A stretch of 64,000 nt of DNA from Neisseria leonii (GTDB taxonomy: Bacteria; Pseudomonadota; Gammaproteobacteria; Burkholderiales; Neisseriaceae). The notes under the pieces are model-generated. The model was not told the origin of the DNA and did not search any database. It worked only from the letters and a program-made list of their open reading frames with translations. Shown piece after piece: positions 36,237 through 44,470 of the stretch (positions are counted from its first letter, which is position 1; the number at the start of each line of letters is the position of its first letter). The translations under genes were made by a program, and so were the position numbers. The stretch is taken from the NCBI RefSeq assembly GCF_028776105.2, contig NZ_CP145606.1:1736001-1800000 (forward strand), read 5' to 3'.

Positions 36237-37397
36237 ATGACTGCGATTCCCATCTGCCTAGAAACACCGTTCGACCGGATCCGCAACGGCATCATCGACG
36301 AATACCTCAGCAGCGTGCAAGACTACCCGTGGATTGTTACCTTTTCCGGCGGTAAAGACAGCACACTGGTGGCGCATCTGGTGTTTGAAGCCCTGCTCGA
36401 ACTGCCGCCCAGCCTGAGGCGGCGGCAGCTCTATTTCGTGTCCAACGATACGCTGGTGGAAAGCCCACTGGTGGTGCGGCATATGCGCGAAGTACTGAAA
36501 CAGATCGAAACGGCCGCTGCCATCCTGAAACTGCCGGTCAGCGGACACATCACCACGCCGAGGCCGTCTGAAACCTTTTGGACGCTGCTGATCGGTAAAG
36601 GCTATCCCTCGCCCAACCGCTCTATGCGCTGGTGCACCGACCGACTGAAAATCGAACCGACCAGCACATTTGTCAAAGAAACCGTCAATGCCAACGGTGC
36701 GGCCATCATCATTTTAGGCGTGCGCAAAGACGAGTCGGCCACGCGCAAAGCCAGCATCGAAAACCATCAAAATCTGGAAAACTCCAATCTCACGCCGCAT
36801 ACCGGCCTGCCCAACGCTTTTGTTTACCGCCCGATTGCCGATTTGACCACCGACGATGTATGGGAATTTCTTGCCGCCAACACCCCGCCGTGGGGCGGCA
36901 CGCATGATGCCCTAATCCGTCTCTACCGCGAAGCGGCCGGCGGCGAATGCCCGATTGTCCTTTCTCGGGAAGAAGCACCCGGCTGCGGTACCAATTCCAG
37001 CCGCTTCGGCTGCTGGACGTGTACCGTCGTCAATAAAGATAAAAGCCTGCAAGGCTTTGTCGATGCGGGAAAAACCGAATTTCAGCCGCTGCTGGATTTC
37101 CGCGACTGGCTGGTTGAAATCCGCAACAGGCCGGAATACCGCCAAGTCGAACGGCGCAACGGCACGGTAACCATCAAAGGCGGCAGACACATTCCCGGCC
37201 CGTTTACGCTGGAAGCGCGGCAGATGATTTTGGACAGACTCCTGGCTGTTCAGACGGCCTACGGCGGCGAACTGATTTCACAGGAAGAAGTCGACATGAT
37301 TAAAAAAATCTGGACGGAAGATGTCATTCAGACCTACACAAGGAAAAAGTATGAGCAAAGCAGAAGAAAAAGTAGCCGATTTATTGCTGTGGAGTGA
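36237..37397 (+). CDS. dndC: DndC-like DNA phosphorothioation protein (PAPS reductase/ATP pyrophosphatase family)
   Basis: Member of the PP-loop ATP pyrophosphatases; in Dnd systems DndC activates or transfers sulfur that replaces an oxygen in the DNA backbone. The 386-residue protein has the PP-loop SGGKDST at residues 37-43, the segment RSMRWCTDRLKI near 133, LGVRKDESATRK, and a C-terminal cysteine cluster (GECPIVLS, PGCGT, FGCWTCTVVNKDK) suited to a [4Fe-4S] cluster. These features match DndC, although it is shorter than several known DndC proteins. I chose the ATG at 36237 because an earlier frame start lies within operator O2. An uptake sequence lies inside the gene near 36561. It overlaps the small downstream gene by 47 bases. 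Confidence 0.88.
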   Translation: MTAIPICLETPFDRIRNGIIDEYLSSVQDYPWIVTFSGGKDSTLVAHLVFEALLELPPSLRRRQLYFVSNDTLVESPLVVRHMREVLKQIETAAAILKLPVSGHITTPRPSETFWTLLIGKGYPSPNRSMRWCTDRLKIEPTSTFVKETVNANGAAIIILGVRKDESATRKASIENHQNLENSNLTPHTGLPNAFVYRPIADLTTDDVWEFLAANTPPWGGTHDALIRLYREAAGGECPIVLSREEAPGCGTNSSRFGCWTCTVVNKDKSLQGFVDAGKTEFQPLLDFRDWLVEIRNRPEYRQVERRNGTVTIKGGRHIPGPFTLEARQMILDRLLAVQTAYGGELISQEEVDMIKKIWTEDVIQTYTRKKYEQSRRKSSRFIAVE

Positions 37398-37566
37398 TGA
37401 CGCAGCCAAACAGCTGATGACCGAAATTGCCGCCGAACACGGCGTATCCGTTGAAGCATTGGCCGAATTGGTGGCGTGGGAGCGCGACCAGCAGGAACGT
37501 GTCCGCCGGCGCGGTATGACGGAAATGTTTGACGAAATTTTTGAAAATAAAAGCTACTGGAAATAA
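37351..37566 (+). CDS. Small Dnd-associated protein
   Basis: Protein of 71 residues (MSKAEEKVADLLLWSDD to ENKSYWK), with AAGGAAAAAGT directly ahead of the ATG. It overlaps the last 47 bases of dndC in another frame and ends three bases before dndD, so it is clearly part of the operon. It is charged and helical, without membrane segments or cysteines. Small proteins of this size are annotated beside some dnd and other DNA-modification genes as DNA modification system-associated small proteins; I believe this is one, but I could not check. Function unknown. Confidence 0.75.
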   Translation: MSKAEEKVADLLLWSDDAAKQLMTEIAAEHGVSVEALAELVAWERDQQERVRRRGMTEMFDEIFENKSYWK

Positions 37567-37569
37567 ATC

Positions 37570-39615
37570 ATGTGGATACATTCAATCCGCCTGCGTAATT
37601 TTAAGTCTTACGACAATGCGTTTTTCAGTTTTCCGGAATCTGACGGTGAGCGCAATATCGTATTAATCAGTGCACAAAACGGCCACGGTAAAACCACGCT
37701 TTTAGAAGCTGTTTATCTGTGTCTGTATGACAAGGATGCGGTCAGCCATCTGCAACGGGCGGGTTTGAACGGCAGGGGAAAAGGTTATGCCGATTTTCTG
37801 CAATCGGCTTTGCACCATCAGGCCGAAATCAAATACGGCCGCAGTGAAATGGCTTTGGAGTTGGAAATCCGGCAACACTATCAAGGTAGGAAATACGGTT
37901 TGCGCATCAAGCGTAAATGGTATTTCGACAGTAACGGCAAATACCAGCCTGCCGACAACTCGGTCATCATTGAGTTGGCTAAAAATGACAATTACAAATT
38001 GGTTGACGAAGATATGGCGGACAAGTATCTGAACGCATATGCGCTGCCGATAGACTATGCACCGTTTTTCTTTTTCGACGGAGAAAAAATTGTGAAAACC
38101 GCTGAAGGAAGCGGCGCTGGAGTGTGGCTGAATCAGGCTCTGAAAGGCTTGTTGGGTGTGACTTTGCTGGAAAAGCTGCGCGTCAGTTTAAAAGACTACC
38201 GCACCAAAAATATTTCTCAGAACAGCAGCGATAAAATGCAGAAAGATTTGGTAGAAGCCGAACGTAAGCTGCAACAGGTGCAAGCTGCTTTGGCGGTGTC
38301 CAATGAAGAGCTGGCAGATGCCCAGGCACAATGGCAGCATTGGACGGAAAAACGCGACAGTTTGATGCAGCAGCTCGGCGGCGGCAGCGATATCCGTACT
38401 TCGCAAGATTTGATGGCTCAGCGTGAAAAGCTGGAAAAAGAAATGGAGGAGTTTCAGAGCCATATCAAAGCTGCTGTGAAAGCCATGCCGCTGGCTTTTC
38501 TCCCCAGAGGCCGTCTGAAAAATTTACAGGTGCAATTGGAGCGCGAGAAAAACCGTTTGAACCACGAAGCAGGCAAAGACCAGATTGCCGACAAAGTGGA
38601 TGATTTTTGGCAGGCTTTTGTTGCCAGCGAAAAAGTCGGACAGGCATTTGGCGCCATGGCAGACACCATTTTCAACCAGCCCGTATTGAAAGAGGCGGTC
38701 AAAGACTGCTGGGAAAAGCTGTTTTACCCGCTACCTGAGAACTGTGCGGACAAAATCGAACACAATTATCTTTCAGTCAATGCCCATGCGGAGATTCAAA
38801 ATGAAATCAGTAGATTAAGTGGCATTCCGCAAGGCGGAATCGGCAAATGGCTGGAGGAAAATGAAAAACGCGAATCGGAACGCAAACGGGTGATTGCCGA
38901 AATCGAGAATCTGCAAGGTACTAATAATGACGAGCTTGTCGGGCAACTGAAAGAAGCCAACCAAGAAACCGATAAATACAAAGAGCGTTCAGGCCGTTTG
39001 AAAAGCAATCTGATTCAATCCCAAAAACAGCAGGAACGTTTGAGCAATGAAGTTTCTGATTTACAGAACAGAATCAGCGACAGCAATCCTCAATTGCTTA
39101 AATCGCGCCGTGCAGGAGAGGTGGATAACGTCATCGTACGCCTGATTGAAGAATTGCTGAAACAGAAAGTTGGCGCTGTGGGAGAAGCTGCTACACGGAT
39201 TAACCGTGACATCGCCCACGACAAACGTATCGACCGTATCCGTATTAAAGCTAACGGGCAAATGAGTCTGTTCGGTTATGACGGTTATGAAACCCATGTC
39301 GATACATCGGCAGGGCAAATGCAGATTTTGATTATGTCGCTGGTGTCGGCATTGGCGGAAGTGACGCACTATCAAGCCCCATTTATTATTGACACGCCTC
39401 TGGCGCGTTTGGACAAAGGCCACCGTGAGGGCTTGTTTAACCACTGGGCCGGTTTAAGGCAGCAAGTGGTTTTGTTGTCGCAGGATACGGAAATCACATC
39501 CGAAGTGTACCGCCGTTTGGAGCCGCATATCAGCCGTACCTATCTGGTGAAGGCCGAATCATTGATGAGCGGCGGTGCACGCTCGCAGGTAACTGCCGAC
39601 GTATATTTTGAATAA
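37570..39615 (+). CDS. dndD: DndD-like SMC/Rad50-type ATPase of DNA phosphorothioation
   Basis: ATPase of the SMC/RecN/Rad50 kind; in Dnd systems DndD is thought to open DNA or nick it for sulfur insertion together with DndC and DndE. The 681-residue protein starts with IRLRNFKSYDN and the Walker A loop SAQNGHGKTTLLEA (about residues 37-48), has the marker APFFFFDGEKI, long coiled-coil arms (about 210-540, EKLEKEMEEFQSH and many Q/E/K-rich heptads), and ends with the signature SAGQMQILIMSLV and Walker B PFIIDTPLARLD. FFFDGE and the overall layout are typical of DndD. Base composition is more AT-rich than the core genes. An uptake sequence lies inside near 38510. Confidence 0.9.
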   Translation: MWIHSIRLRNFKSYDNAFFSFPESDGERNIVLISAQNGHGKTTLLEAVYLCLYDKDAVSHLQRAGLNGRGKGYADFLQSALHHQAEIKYGRSEMALELEIRQHYQGRKYGLRIKRKWYFDSNGKYQPADNSVIIELAKNDNYKLVDEDMADKYLNAYALPIDYAPFFFFDGEKIVKTAEGSGAGVWLNQALKGLLGVTLLEKLRVSLKDYRTKNISQNSSDKMQKDLVEAERKLQQVQAALAVSNEELADAQAQWQHWTEKRDSLMQQLGGGSDIRTSQDLMAQREKLEKEMEEFQSHIKAAVKAMPLAFLPRGRLKNLQVQLEREKNRLNHEAGKDQIADKVDDFWQAFVASEKVGQAFGAMADTIFNQPVLKEAVKDCWEKLFYPLPENCADKIEHNYLSVNAHAEIQNEISRLSGIPQGGIGKWLEENEKRESERKRVIAEIENLQGTNNDELVGQLKEANQETDKYKERSGRLKSNLIQSQKQQERLSNEVSDLQNRISDSNPQLLKSRRAGEVDNVIVRLIEELLKQKVGAVGEAATRINRDIAHDKRIDRIRIKANGQMSLFGYDGYETHVDTSAGQMQILIMSLVSALAEVTHYQAPFIIDTPLARLDKGHREGLFNHWAGLRQQVVLLSQDTEITSEVYRRLEPHISRTYLVKAESLMSGGARSQVTADVYFE

Positions 39616-39645
39616 CAGGCCGTCTGAAATATACAGGAAAACATC

Positions 39646-41213
39646 ATGTACCAATTGGAACATACCGATAAAGGTTGGGACACCGACTTTTTCCACACCC
39701 TGATGGGCGAAAAGCGGATTTTTTCCAGCAAAGCCGCCAAACAGATCCGCACCCGTCTCCATGATGCGGGCGCACTGCCCCCGTTTGACGGCCATTACGA
39801 CTGGGCGATGCTGTGCATCGGCTACTGTTTGGCCAGAGGCTTTGCCGACAGCGCGGGCAGGCTGATTCCCGCGCCCGACACACAAGGGACGGAAATTGTT
39901 TCGTTCCAAACCTGTTTTCAGAGCTATTCGCGCCTGTGGCTGGTGATGTTGAGCGATACATTGTTCCGTCTCAATCCCGACAAAGCCGTCACCAAAGACG
40001 ATTTATATACGCTGATTCAGAACTTATGGCACACCGGCGCGGTGGAGCTGGAAAAATCTTGGGAAGGATGTAAACGGTTTAAGCCTGACGATGAATTGGC
40101 CGCACGGCAGACTTTTTTGAATGAGCTGACCGATTTGGCGGTAAAAAATGCCGGCACCGGCACGTCTGCCTCCGTTTCAGACGGCCCCGGAAATACGGCA
40201 CAAACGGAAAACCGCAAACAGTCTCTGCGCAAAGCACTCAGCCAAATGAATATTCCCGTGGCCGAGCTGGCATTCAGCCATGCCGGTGCACGTTACGATA
40301 TTTACCGTTTGCGTTTGAGTGAATATAAAGATGTGAAAAAATCCCATCAGGCTTTATGTTCGGCCTTGGGCGTGAAAGCGGAATCGCTGCACATTGTGCC
40401 CAGCTACAACAACGGCAGCCATGCTTATGATGTGAGCTGCTGCGCGATGAGTCAAGCTGGCACAAACTGGGGGCGCAGAAATTCAGAGAAGCCATGCAGT
40501 CGTATCAGGACGACTTTGCCCTGCCTGTGTGCATCGGCATCGACGAATACGGCAAAGCGCATTTTCAGGACTTGGCCCGCGCGCCGCATCTGCTGATCGG
40601 CGGCAGCACCGGTTCGGGCAAATCGGTTTTGGTGCGTACGATGCTGCGCAGCCTGTTTGATTTGTGCAGAGGGCAGGACAAATTGGAAGTGGCCATTCTC
40701 GATGTCAAAAAAATCGATTATCAGATATTTGCAGACGAAGAAGACCTCTATGAAGAGCGGATTCTGGACGATTATGACGAAATGTATCAATTTTTGCGCG
40801 ACAGCGTTGCTGAATCCGACCGCCGTTACAGCCTGATGCAGCAATACGGCGTACAGAAATTGCAGGAGCTGCCCGATTCGGTGCGCCCGCGCTACCGCGT
40901 GATTGTGGTGGACGAGTTGGCCAATCTGCTCAAACAGCATAACAATATGGAAAAGCCATTGATAATGTTGGCGGAAAAAGCACGCGCTTCGGGCATTCAT
41001 CTGGTTTTGAGTACCCAACGCCCCGATGCCGAAACGTTTAGCGGTACACTTCGCACCAACCTGCCTGCGCGCATTGCCCTGAAGGTGCAGAAGTCCACAG
41101 AATCGAAAATCATTCTGGACGAAACCGGCGCGGAACACCTGCTCGGACAGGGCGACCATTTGGTTCGCTGGGGCAGCGGCAGCGCGTATTTTCTGCATGG
41201 CTTTGATGTGTAG
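39646..41213 (+). pseudogene. DndE-like/FtsK-HerA-like ATPase, broken by a one-base frameshift
   Basis: Two adjacent frames make one protein of about 520 residues. The first frame (39646-40440) gives an N-terminal part with the segment HYDWAMLCIGYCLARGFA, which resembles the core of DndE (WNILCRWAFCRSLAEP), followed by a middle domain. The second frame (from about 40434 to 41213) gives an FtsK/SpoIIIE-type ATPase: LLIGGSTGSGKSVLVRTML (Walker A), RVIVVDELANLL (Walker B), LVLSTQRPDAETF. The join is at about 40437: the sequence gatgtgagctgctgcgc would read D-V-S-L-L-R with one more C. Upstream in the second frame there is a stop at 40428. It may be a real inactivating or slippage site, or a sequencing error. 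ACAGGAAAAC precedes the ATG. An uptake sequence lies inside near 40180. Confidence 0.8.
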
Positions 41214-41359
41214 GAACGGTTGAAAATCCAAGGCCGTCTGAAAATCTTTTCAGACGGCCTTGCCGCAGGCATTTGAATGTTGCACCTGATATGCGGATGT
41301 AAGATGTCCGGCTCAGCAAACCAAACTGCCCGAAAGCAAACAAATCTGCCGGAAACCGC
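41214..41359. terminator. Intergenic region with paired uptake-sequence terminator
   Basis: A tight hairpin AGGCCGTCTGAAAA / TTTTCAGACGGCCT sits at 41230-41261, just after the dnd operon. The rest of the gap has no gene; the next gene converges from the right. Confidence 0.7.
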
Positions 41360-42232
41360 TCATGCCGCTTGCGGGCGGTAGCGGCTTGGCGGCCACCCGA
41401 ACAGTTTTTTAAAGGCTTTACTGAAACACTCGGGATTGCCGTATCCGGCCAGCGCCGCCGCTTCGCCGACGCTGTGGTTTTGCAGCAGTGCGTTGCGTGC
41501 CAGTTGCAGGCGGTATTCGCGGCGGTAGTGGGCGATGCTGATGCCGAAGGCCGTCTGAAACTCCTGCTGCAATGTGGTGGGGTTGCTGTGGCAGGCTTTG
41601 GCCAATGTGTTCAGGCAGGCATTGGCAGCCGCCGGGTCGTGCAGCAGTTTGAGCAGTTTTTGCAGCCGCGCAGACAACGGTTCGGCACAGTGGTCGGGAA
41701 ACAGGGTCTGCAAAACTTCTGCGGCCAGTGCCATGCTCTGCATGGTTTGGTGCAGTGCGCGCCACGGTGCGGGGCGGCGGCAAGTCTGCATCAGGCTGCG
41801 GATTTTCTCGGCCAAAGGCCGGGTAATCTCCAGATAATGCGGTTGGAGATGGGCCCGGCGTAAGGCTTTCAGAATGTGGGGCGGACAGCCCATATTTTCC
41901 AGCCAAACATTGCTGCACAATAAAACCAGTTCGCGCTGGCAGCCGCTATGGAAGATTTTGCAGCCTTCTTCCGGTGTATTGATTGGCAGGCAGACCGCCG
42001 AGCGGCTGCTGTCTGCCTGCAGTCTGATTTCACGGCTGCCGAAGCGGAGATGGGATTGCCCTTCCAACGTAAAAATAAGGCGTAACGCCGGATAGAAACG
42101 GCCGCTTTCGCGGCAGGTGCCGTTCAGGGTGGTGAGTTCGCTGTGTTTCAAGTCGAGGCCGCCGAGCATGAAATAAGTGTTGACGGTGCCGTGTTGGTGA
42201 GAGAGGCGGACGGGGTGGGCGGTATGAATCAT
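41360..42232 (-). CDS. AraC-family transcriptional regulator
   Basis: Regulator of 290 residues with a C-terminal double helix-turn-helix (LNTLAKACHSNPTTLQQEFQTAFG ... NHSVGEAAALAGYGNPECFSKAFKKLFGWPPSRYRPQ), the AraC signature, and an N-terminal ligand-binding part with two cysteine pairs. It is divergent from a TonB-dependent receptor with a downstream esterase. Regulators of this type (PchR and MpeR are known examples) sense an incoming ferric siderophore and switch on its receptor; this role is inferred. An uptake sequence lies inside near 41550. Confidence 0.88.
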   Translation of the reverse strand: MIHTAHPVRLSHQHGTVNTYFMLGGLDLKHSELTTLNGTCRESGRFYPALRLIFTLEGQSHLRFGSREIRLQADSSRSAVCLPINTPEEGCKIFHSGCQRELVLLCSNVWLENMGCPPHILKALRRAHLQPHYLEITRPLAEKIRSLMQTCRRPAPWRALHQTMQSMALAAEVLQTLFPDHCAEPLSARLQKLLKLLHDPAAANACLNTLAKACHSNPTTLQQEFQTAFGISIAHYRREYRLQLARNALLQNHSVGEAAALAGYGNPECFSKAFKKLFGWPPSRYRPQAA

Positions 42233-42303
42233 TTTGTTGCGGTAGGGGTATTGTTGCGGATTTTTCGGGTCGTGCGGTAACGGTTAATCATATAATAAAT
42301 CTA

Positions 42304-42321
42304 AGAATAGTTCTCAATTCT
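42304..42321. promoter_or_regulatory. Possible Fur or AraC-regulator site ahead of the receptor
   Basis: AGAAT-agttctca-ATTCT is an imperfect palindrome overlapping AATAGTTCTCAATT, similar to the AATAATTCTCATT core of some neisserial Fur boxes. It ends just ahead of the receptor ribosome site. Confidence 0.45.
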
Positions 42322-42335
42322 AAGGAGTATCCGTG

Positions 42336-44459
42336 ATGAAAACAAGCCGTTTGATTTTCCGCCTCGCGCCATTGCCCGCGCTGTTTGCCGCTGCATTCGC
42401 CTCTGCCGCCGAGCAGGCCGAATTGGAAAGGGTTGATGTGTACGGCACGCGTAATGCCGCGCGTTACGAATATGTGTCCGACTCCGCGCAAACGCGCACT
42501 GCCGCCAAAACCGACGGTTCGCTGATGGATGTTCCGCAATCCTCCAGTACGGTTACGCGCCGCCATTTGGATGAACGCGAACCGCAGGATATTGCGGAAA
42601 CGCTGGCTTATACTTCGGGTGTGTCGGGCGGCTACCGCGGTGAAAATACGCATATCGAAATGTCGGTGCGCGGCATCGGCGGCAAAAGCAACGGCGGCGG
42701 CCAGCCGACGTTTTGGGACGGTTTGCGCTACGGTGCTTCGCTGGAAATCAATCCCTACATCATCGACCGCATCGATATTCTGAAAGGTCCGGCTTCCATG
42801 CTGTACGGGCAGAGCAATCCGGGCGGCATTGTCAACCTGATGACCAAACAGGCCACCGGCAGCAACGAAAGTGAAATCGTGCTGAAAACAGGAAGCGGAA
42901 ACCGCGCGGAAATCGGTTTGGATATAGATAAAGAATGGAACGGACAATTGGCCTACCGTTTGGTGGCCAATGCCAAACAAGTGGACTGGCAGGCGGGCAA
43001 ACAGACGCGCCAACGCAGCCTGACGCTCGCACCCTCATTGATGTGGCGGCCTACGGAACGCACCAAGTTGGTATTGAAAGGGCTTTACGAAAGGCAGCCG
43101 GAGGCAGGCGATCGCAATTTTCTGATTAGCGATGGAACGCTGTTTCCCGTCGACAGGCAACGTATTCCGCTCGACTTTTTCAGCGGCGACCCTGACTACC
43201 ACAATCTGAACAATACCAAAAACCAAATCGGCTACGAACTGGAACACAAGTTTAACGACAATCTGAGCCTGCAGCAGAACCTGCGTTACGGTGCCTATAA
43301 CAACTATCTGAAATCCTTGGTGGTGTGGAACTCGCTCGGCGGCAGCAATGTCCGGCGCATGGCACGCATTTTTGATGAAAACTGGCGTGAGTTTCAGGCA
43401 GATACCCGGCTGGTGTGGAAAACGGGTTCGGATGCCTTGCGCCACACGGTGCTGTTCGGCGCGGATTACCAGGACAGCCGCAGCGGTTTGAAAAGCTATT
43501 TGGGCGATGCGCCGCCGATTGACTGGCGCAAACCGGTTTACGGTGTGGCAGTCGATACTCCGGCTTTAAGCGGCGACGAAAAGAGCCGTGTCCGCCAAAC
43601 CGGCCTTTATCTGCAAGACCGGATCGAATGGGGCAACTGGCGCTTCCTGCTCGGCGGCCGTTACGATATGGCCGGTACTTCGCAGGAGAATAGGTTCAGG
43701 GCAACATCCAACAGCCATTCCGACAATAAATTCACTTGGCGGGCAGGCGCGGTTTACCGTTTTTCAGACGGCCTCAGTGCCTACGCCAATTATGCGACTT
43801 CGTTTCTGCCCGAAGCGGGCATCTCGGCCGACGGCGGCAGCTTAAAACCGACTACCGCCAATCAGGTGGAAGTGGGTGTGAAATACCGGCCGACGCCGCG
43901 GGTATTGCTGACCGGCGCACTGTTCAACATCAATCAATCCAATTTGTCGGTGTACGATCCGGTAACCTGGCAGAAAACGCAGGTCGGCAAAGTCCGTACA
44001 CGCGGTGCGGAAATCGAAGTACAGGGCGACATCACGCCGCAATGGGGCATCAGCGGCAGCTATACCTATTTAGACAAGAAAGTGCGCGAGGACAGCAATC
44101 CCGCCTTGGTCGGCACCACACAATGGGGCGTACCGAAACACTCCGCTTCGCTTTGGCTGGATTACCGCTTCGGCAGCCAAAACCCGCTCAAAGGCCTGAG
44201 CATCGGCACGGGTCTGCGCCATACCGGCAAAACCTGGGGCGATAACGCCAATACCTTCCGAGTGCCCGCCTATACGGTTTGGGACATGAAACTGGCCTAC
44301 AAACCCGGCAGCGCCGTTCCCGCGCTGAAAGGCACGCAAGTGCAGCTGAACGTGCAGAATCTCGCCGGCAAACAATATGTAGCCTCTTGCGCCAACCGCG
44401 TCTCATGTTTCTATGGAAAAGGCCGTGTTTGGACGCTTTCCGGCGGCTATCGTTGGTAA
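42336..44459 (+). CDS. TonB-dependent siderophore receptor
   Basis: Outer-membrane ferric-siderophore receptor of 707 residues. It has a signal peptide (MKTSRLIFRLAPLPALFAAAFASAA), a TonB box-like ERVDVYGT, a plug with VPQSSSTVTRR, YRGENTHIEMSVRGIGG, GPASMLYGQSNPGGIVNLMTK, all typical of the FhuA/FoxA class, and a C-terminal barrel ending GGYRW. AAGGAG lies eight bases ahead of ATG 42336; an in-frame GTG at 42333 is less likely. The esterase gene starts 12 bases downstream, and an AraC regulator is divergent, forming a siderophore-use unit. An uptake sequence lies inside near 43763. Confidence 0.93.
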   Translation: MKTSRLIFRLAPLPALFAAAFASAAEQAELERVDVYGTRNAARYEYVSDSAQTRTAAKTDGSLMDVPQSSSTVTRRHLDEREPQDIAETLAYTSGVSGGYRGENTHIEMSVRGIGGKSNGGGQPTFWDGLRYGASLEINPYIIDRIDILKGPASMLYGQSNPGGIVNLMTKQATGSNESEIVLKTGSGNRAEIGLDIDKEWNGQLAYRLVANAKQVDWQAGKQTRQRSLTLAPSLMWRPTERTKLVLKGLYERQPEAGDRNFLISDGTLFPVDRQRIPLDFFSGDPDYHNLNNTKNQIGYELEHKFNDNLSLQQNLRYGAYNNYLKSLVVWNSLGGSNVRRMARIFDENWREFQADTRLVWKTGSDALRHTVLFGADYQDSRSGLKSYLGDAPPIDWRKPVYGVAVDTPALSGDEKSRVRQTGLYLQDRIEWGNWRFLLGGRYDMAGTSQENRFRATSNSHSDNKFTWRAGAVYRFSDGLSAYANYATSFLPEAGISADGGSLKPTTANQVEVGVKYRPTPRVLLTGALFNINQSNLSVYDPVTWQKTQVGKVRTRGAEIEVQGDITPQWGISGSYTYLDKKVREDSNPALVGTTQWGVPKHSASLWLDYRFGSQNPLKGLSIGTGLRHTGKTWGDNANTFRVPAYTVWDMKLAYKPGSAVPALKGTQVQLNVQNLAGKQYVASCANRVSCFYGKGRVWTLSGGYRW

Positions 44460-44470
44460 GGGCAGGCCGA

